NCBI GenBank assembly: GCA_002746275.1
Contig: NVWR01000001.1
Location: 365,073-376,224 of the forward strand
Reading direction: 5' to 3'
From: Rhodobiaceae bacterium
GTDB lineage: Bacteria; Pseudomonadota; Alphaproteobacteria; Parvibaculales; Parvibaculaceae
DNA length: 11,152 nucleotides
Shown: positions 7,569 through 11,152 of the stretch, in pieces
How positions within the stretch are numbered: the first letter of the stretch is position 1
Layout: every line of letters begins with the position of its first letter
Notes under the pieces: model-generated
Told to the model about the DNA's origin: nothing
The model's input: the letters and a program-made list of their open reading frames with translations, nothing else
The model's database searches: none
Translations under genes and position numbers: made by a program

Positions 7569-10414
7569 GACGGTTCGGATCCCTCACCGCTGGAGCTGGC
7601 GTCCTCTCCGTCTTCCTCATCTGAGCTTTCCCCCAAATGTTCCACAGAAACGACTTTCTCGTCAGGCCCTGTGCGGAAAACGGTGACACCTTGTGTCGAG
7701 CGGCCTGCAACCCGGATGCCATCAACAGGACACCGGATCAACTGACCTCCATCGGTTACCAGCATGATTTCATCGTCATTCGCAACCGGGAAAGAGGCAA
7801 CCAGCGGACCGTTGCGAGCCGAGACAGACATGGCGATAATGCCCTTGCCGCCGCGGCCAGAGGTCCGGTACTCAAACGACGAACTGCGTTTGCCATAGCC
7901 CTTCTCGCTGACGGTCAGAACAAACTGCTCGTGAGCGCCAAGTTCAGCATATCTCTCTTGCGAGAGGGAGGTAATTTCCCCTTCATCGCCACTCTCCGCA
8001 GGCTCATCAGCCTGCTCCACACTCTCCTCGTGCTCTTCACCTGTAAGAGCCCGACGAGCGATCGCAGCCTGCTTGAGGTAGGCACGAGATTCTGGTGGCG
8101 TTACCTCCAGATGACGCAGGATGGTCATCGAAATCGTCCGGTCGCCTTTGCCGAGCCTTACGCCACGCACGCCGGTTGAATTGCGGCTGGAGAAAACCCG
8201 GACGTCGGTGACGGGGAAGCGAATGCATCGCCCGCCCTCATTGGTCAACAAAACGTCGTCATTCTCGGTACAGATTTGAACGCCGACAATGCCGTCGCCC
8301 TCGTCCAGCTTCATCGCGATTTTGCCGTTTCGATTAATCTGAACAAAATCGGAAAGCTTATTGCGACGCACGCTACCTGAGCGGGTTGCGAACATAATAT
8401 CCAGAGCATCCCAACTTTTCTCGTCCTCTGGCAGCGGCATGATTGTCGTGATCCGCTCATCGGTCTTGAGCGGCAACAGATTGACCAGTGCTTTGCCACG
8501 GGACTGCGGTGTTGCCTGAGGCAGGCGCCATACTTTCATCTTGTAGGCCATGCCTGTTGATGAGAAGAACAGCATTGGCGAATGGGTGCTCGCGACAAAA
8601 ATCCGCGCGACGAAATCTTCGTCCTTCGTCGCCATGCCCGAACGGCCTTTGCCACCGCGCTTCTGTGCCCGATAGGTCGAAAGCGGTACGCGCTTGATGT
8701 AACCCTGATGGCTAACGGTAACGACCATGTCTTCGCGCTGGATGAGGTCTTCATCTTCCATGTCATCCACAGCGTCGCCAAGGGCGGTGCGACGTGGCGT
8801 CGCAAACTCGTCACGAACATTGCCGAGTTCCTCTCGGAGGATGCTCAAGATGCGGGCGCGTGATCGCAGGATGTCGAGATAGTCGGAAATCCTTCCACCC
8901 AGCACTTTAACTTCGTCGCCGATTTCATCGCGACCAAGAGCTGTCAGGCGTTGCAGGCGAAGCTCAAGAATAGCCCGCGCCTGCGTTTCGGAAAGACGGT
9001 ATGTGCCGTCCTCCGCAATCTTGTGACGAGGGTCATCGATCAGCTGAATAATGGGCGCAATGTCCATCGCTGGCCAATGGCGTTCCATCAATTGCGCTCT
9101 CGCGGTCGCAGGGTCCGGGGCGCTTCGGATCAGTGCAATCACTTCATCAATATTGGCAACCGCAATCGCCAACCCGACCAACACGTGCGCACGGTCCCGC
9201 GCCTTCTTCAGCTCAAATTTGGTGCGCCTGGCAACAACCAGCTCTCTGAAATCAAGAAACGCCGCAAGCATCTGCTTGAGGTTCATCTGCTGTGGACGCC
9301 CATAATCCAGAGCCACCATGTTGGCACTGAAAGGCGTTTGAAGCTGAGAGAACCGGTAGAGCTGGTTCAAAATTACATCAGGCACCGCGTCACGCTTCAG
9401 TTCCACAACGACCCGCATGCCGAGCCGCGAACTTTCATCCCGAATATCCGAGATGCCCTCAATGCGTTTGTCGCGCACGAGTTCCGCGATCTTCTCAATC
9501 ATCGTCGCCTTGTTCACCTGATAGGGAATTTCGGTAATGATGATCGCCATGCGGTCTTTCCGCACTTCTTCAATCTCGGTAACGCCCCGCATCATAATCG
9601 AGCCGCGTCCCAGATGGTATGTCGAGCGAATGCCCTGGCGCCCCAGAATGATCCCGCCGGTGGGGAAATCAGGCCCAGGAACAATGTCGATCAGTCGATC
9701 AATGCCAATGTCAGGGTCATCCATGATGGCGAAGCAGGCATCAATCGTCTCACCCAGATTGTGCGGGGGAATATTGGTCGCCATGCCAACGGCAATGCCG
9801 CCCGCCCCGTTCACCAGCAGGTTTGGAAACTCAGCCGGAAGGACTTCAGGTTCACTCTCTGAATTATCGTAATTGTCTTTGAAATCGACCGTGTCTTTGT
9901 CGATGTCCGTGAGCAGGCCGTGCGCAGACTTGCCCATGCGCACTTCGGTGTAACGCATGGCAGCCGGTGGATCACCGTCCACAGAGCCAAAGTTACCCTG
10001 GCCATCCAGCAAGGGAAGTCGAAGCGAAAAGTCCTGCGCCATCCGCACCAACGCATCATAGATCGCCTTGTCGCCATGAGGGTGATACTTACCCATGACG
10101 TCACCGACAATACGCGCCGACTTGCGATACGGTTTATTCCAGTCATAGCCACTCTCATGCATCGCATAGAGGATGCGGCGGTGAACAGGTTTCAACCCAT
10201 CACGCACGTCTGGTAGCGCTCGACTGACGATGACGCTCATTGCGTAATCGAGATAGGAACGCTTCATCTCTTCTTCGATGGAGATCGGGGTTACATTTGG
10301 CTCCGGAGGCAATCCACCAGCGCTGACGGCATCGCCGCCGTCGCCATTTGAATTCCCATTTCCCCCAGCACCCGTGGGTTCCCCAGAGGTATCCGTATCA
10401 TTCGTATCGGACAA
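7565..10414 (-). CDS. gyrA: DNA gyrase subunit A
   Basis: GyrA is the cleavage-religation subunit that, with GyrB, supercoils DNA. With the chosen TTG start it has 949 residues. A Gly/Asn/Ser-rich leader (about 1-42) precedes the core [18 protein letters not shown]. Tyr155 in AAMRYTEV is the DNA-cleaving tyrosine. The gyrase box QKRGGKG (584-590) sets it apart from ParC, and the beta-pinwheel C-terminal domain ends in an acidic tail. An acidic insertion of about 55 residues (772-826) lies in the C-terminal domain. Lys116 occupies the E. coli Ser83 position; Asp120 matches Asp87. The start is uncertain: TTG at 10414 gives MSDTNDTD with AAGG 8 nt upstream, while a TTG at 10489 would add 25 residues that look non-coding. 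It heads the operon. Confidence 0.95.
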   Translation of the reverse strand: MSDTNDTDTSGEPTGAGGNGNSNGDGGDAVSAGGLPPEPNVTPISIEEEMKRSYLDYAMSVIVSRALPDVRDGLKPVHRRILYAMHESGYDWNKPYRKSARIVGDVMGKYHPHGDKAIYDALVRMAQDFSLRLPLLDGQGNFGSVDGDPPAAMRYTEVRMGKSAHGLLTDIDKDTVDFKDNYDNSESEPEVLPAEFPNLLVNGAGGIAVGMATNIPPHNLGETIDACFAIMDDPDIGIDRLIDIVPGPDFPTGGIILGRQGIRSTYHLGRGSIMMRGVTEIEEVRKDRMAIIITEIPYQVNKATMIEKIAELVRDKRIEGISDIRDESSRLGMRVVVELKRDAVPDVILNQLYRFSQLQTPFSANMVALDYGRPQQMNLKQMLAAFLDFRELVVARRTKFELKKARDRAHVLVGLAIAVANIDEVIALIRSAPDPATARAQLMERHWPAMDIAPIIQLIDDPRHKIAEDGTYRLSETQARAILELRLQRLTALGRDEIGDEVKVLGGRISDYLDILRSRARILSILREELGNVRDEFATPRRTALGDAVDDMEDEDLIQREDMVVTVSHQGYIKRVPLSTYRAQKRGGKGRSGMATKDEDFVARIFVASTHSPMLFFSSTGMAYKMKVWRLPQATPQSRGKALVNLLPLKTDERITTIMPLPEDEKSWDALDIMFATRSGSVRRNKLSDFVQINRNGKIAMKLDEGDGIVGVQICTENDDVLLTNEGGRCIRFPVTDVRVFSSRNSTGVRGVRLGKGDRTISMTILRHLEVTPPESRAYLKQAAIARRALTGEEHEESVEQADEPAESGDEGEITSLSQERYAELGAHEQFVLTVSEKGYGKRSSSFEYRTSGRGGKGIIAMSVSARNGPLVASFPVANDDEIMLVTDGGQLIRCPVDGIRVAGRSTQGVTVFRTGPDEKVVSVEHLGESSDEEDGEDASSSGEGSEPS

Positions 10415-10493
10415 AATTCGAACCTTCAAAGAAGCTGTCTGCGGACAACGCGACCGCTTCGATTGATTGAAAAATAGGGGCTTCGGCAACCAT
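10398..10493 (-). other. Possible upstream ORF overlapping the gyrA start
   Basis: An ATG preceded by GGGGA (5-nt spacing) opens a 31-codon frame beginning [16 protein letters not shown]. It ends at a TGA 12 nt inside the gyrA coding region, counted from the proposed TTG. The frame differs from gyrA. It has a better start codon than any gyrA candidate, and the geometry would suit translational coupling. Short length and lack of known homologues keep this tentative. Confidence 0.3.
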
Positions 10494-10622
10494 CCGAATC
10501 CCCTGATTTATAAGCAGCAAGCTTATCATTCAGCTGTCAGATACGCAACCAAGACGCGGACCAAGGCGGCCTCCTAACCCGTTGAAATAAAATAACTAAA
10601 TGCGATATCCCAAGTCAGCTCG
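10490..10622 (-). promoter_or_regulatory. gyrA leader region with inverted repeat
   Basis: This non-coding stretch lies between the DUF2269 stop and gyrA. A perfect dyad, ATAAGC-AGCAA-GCTTAT, occupies 10510-10526. Candidate -35/-10 pairs can be drawn on the minus strand, such as TTGCGT, 17 nt, TAAGCT, but none is close to consensus, so I do not place the promoter. A TTG with AGGAGG 5 nt upstream (10564) opens a 12-codon frame that ends in TGA directly at the dyad. The dyad could be an operator or an attenuator stem. No clear terminator for the upstream genes was found. Confidence 0.3.
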
Positions 10623-11096
10623 TCAAGCAAAGCTAGGCTTGGAAACCATCAGCCAGAAAATGACCAGAATGGCGCCGAAAGCAGGCCATCCAAACCAGAA
10701 CCAGATGCGCATAAAACGATGGTATCGATTCGGCAAAGGCGCATCTAACGACGCTGCGATCTCGGCCATTTTGCGCATTTCGTTCTGCAACCAGACCACA
10801 GGTAACCAAAACGCCCCGATAGCCACGTAGAGCACCAGTGACAGAATAATCCACCCTTCGCACAACGACCTGCCTGTTAATATCACAAGCCCAACCCCCG
10901 TCGCTGGCTGCACAAGGACCGCTGTTGCAGTAAAAAGAAAATCAGCGATAACAACGGTTCTGGCCGTTGCTGCGATCACCCGAGCATCGCCTGTTCGATC
11001 TGCAACAAACATAAAAAAGGCAATCCCAAGACCGGTCCCGAACAACACTGCAGCGCTCAGGATATGGATGAATTCCATAACGAAATAGAGATCCAT
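10623..11096 (-). CDS. DUF2269-type integral membrane protein
   Basis: A 157-residue protein that resembles the DUF2269 family of predicted inner-membrane proteins, whose function is unknown. Four hydrophobic segments are visible: about 5-32, 46-72, 81-103 and 131-152. The N-terminal EFIHILSAAVLFGTGLG segment with His11 is the part that suggests the family. A polar, charged stretch (104-128) separates the third and fourth segments. The ATG has a strong AGGAGG 7 nt upstream. Its start overlaps the stop of the previous gene by one base (TAATG), so the two are co-translated. It is separated from gyrA by about 200 bases and is probably a different transcription unit. Confidence 0.75.
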   Translation of the reverse strand: MDLYFVMEFIHILSAAVLFGTGLGIAFFMFVADRTGDARVIAATARTVVIADFLFTATAVLVQPATGVGLVILTGRSLCEGWIILSLVLYVAIGAFWLPVVWLQNEMRKMAEIAASLDAPLPNRYHRFMRIWFWFGWPAFGAILVIFWLMVSKPSFA

Positions 11097-11152
11097 TATC
11101 GGTCCTCCTGCGTCGCCACAAGCACCAGCGTTGCTGCAATCACTGGCACAGT
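11096..11152 (-). CDS. C-terminal end of an unidentified protein (runs off window)
   Basis: Eighteen codons and a TAA stop are in frame at the window edge; they end TVPVIAATLVLVATQEDR. The hydrophobic run followed by a charged tail suggests a membrane segment or a buried strand. The one-base overlap with the DUF2269 gene and the Shine-Dalgarno of that gene inside this frame support a real coding end. Too little is present to name it. Confidence 0.5.
   Translation of the reverse strand, partial: TVPVIAATLVLVATQEDR

Noticed and set aside
8951..9862. Plus-strand open frame of 303 codons
   Set aside because: It lies wholly antisense to highly conserved gyrA core sequence, is His/Arg/Asn-rich without recognisable motifs, and is explained by codon bias of the real gene.
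10942..11139. Minus-strand frame of 65 codons over the DUF2269 start
   Set aside because: Cys/Arg-rich, out of frame with both the membrane protein and the upstream gene end, each of which has better evidence.

Overview
The window reads as alphaproteobacterial chromosome, probably Hyphomicrobiales-like. The basis is the gene order gyrA, coaD, two cyclophilins, queA, tgt together with the protein motifs; taxonomy finer than that is inference. Every gene I can support lies on the minus strand, so transcription runs from high to low coordinates. No insertion sequence, integrase, CRISPR array or rRNA was seen.

Right part (11152 down to about 10500): the last 18 codons of an unidentified gene overlap by one base a small DUF2269-type membrane protein. 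A leader region of roughly 200 bases before gyrA follows. It holds an inverted repeat and two possible small upstream ORFs, one of which overlaps the likely TTG start of gyrA.

Middle part (about 10414 down to 2500): a tightly packed housekeeping operon. It encodes DNA gyrase subunit A, the CoA enzyme CoaD (4-nt overlap with gyrA), a periplasmic and a cytoplasmic cyclophilin, QueA and Tgt (4-nt overlap), which act in queuosine tRNA modification. A DUF2920-like alpha/beta hydrolase sits at the end and is not part of the usual set. GyrA carries Lys where E. coli has the quinolone-contact Ser83. Tgt has lost three of the four usual zinc ligands.

Left part (2500 down to 1): tRNA-Lys(UUU) with its own good promoter, then a three-gene overlapping cassette. 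The cassette encodes a fatty-acyl-AMP-ligase-like adenylating enzyme, a stand-alone acyl carrier protein, and the N-terminal part of a second DUF2920-like hydrolase that runs off the window. The two hydrolases are paralogues: 41 of the first 74 residues match without gaps, by hand count. An adenylating enzyme, an ACP and DUF2920 proteins together recall the flagellin-glycosylation locus of Campylobacter jejuni (Cj1305c to Cj1310c, from memory). I therefore propose an acyl-activation and transfer module, possibly for a surface glycan or flagellin. This module is the most interesting content of the window.
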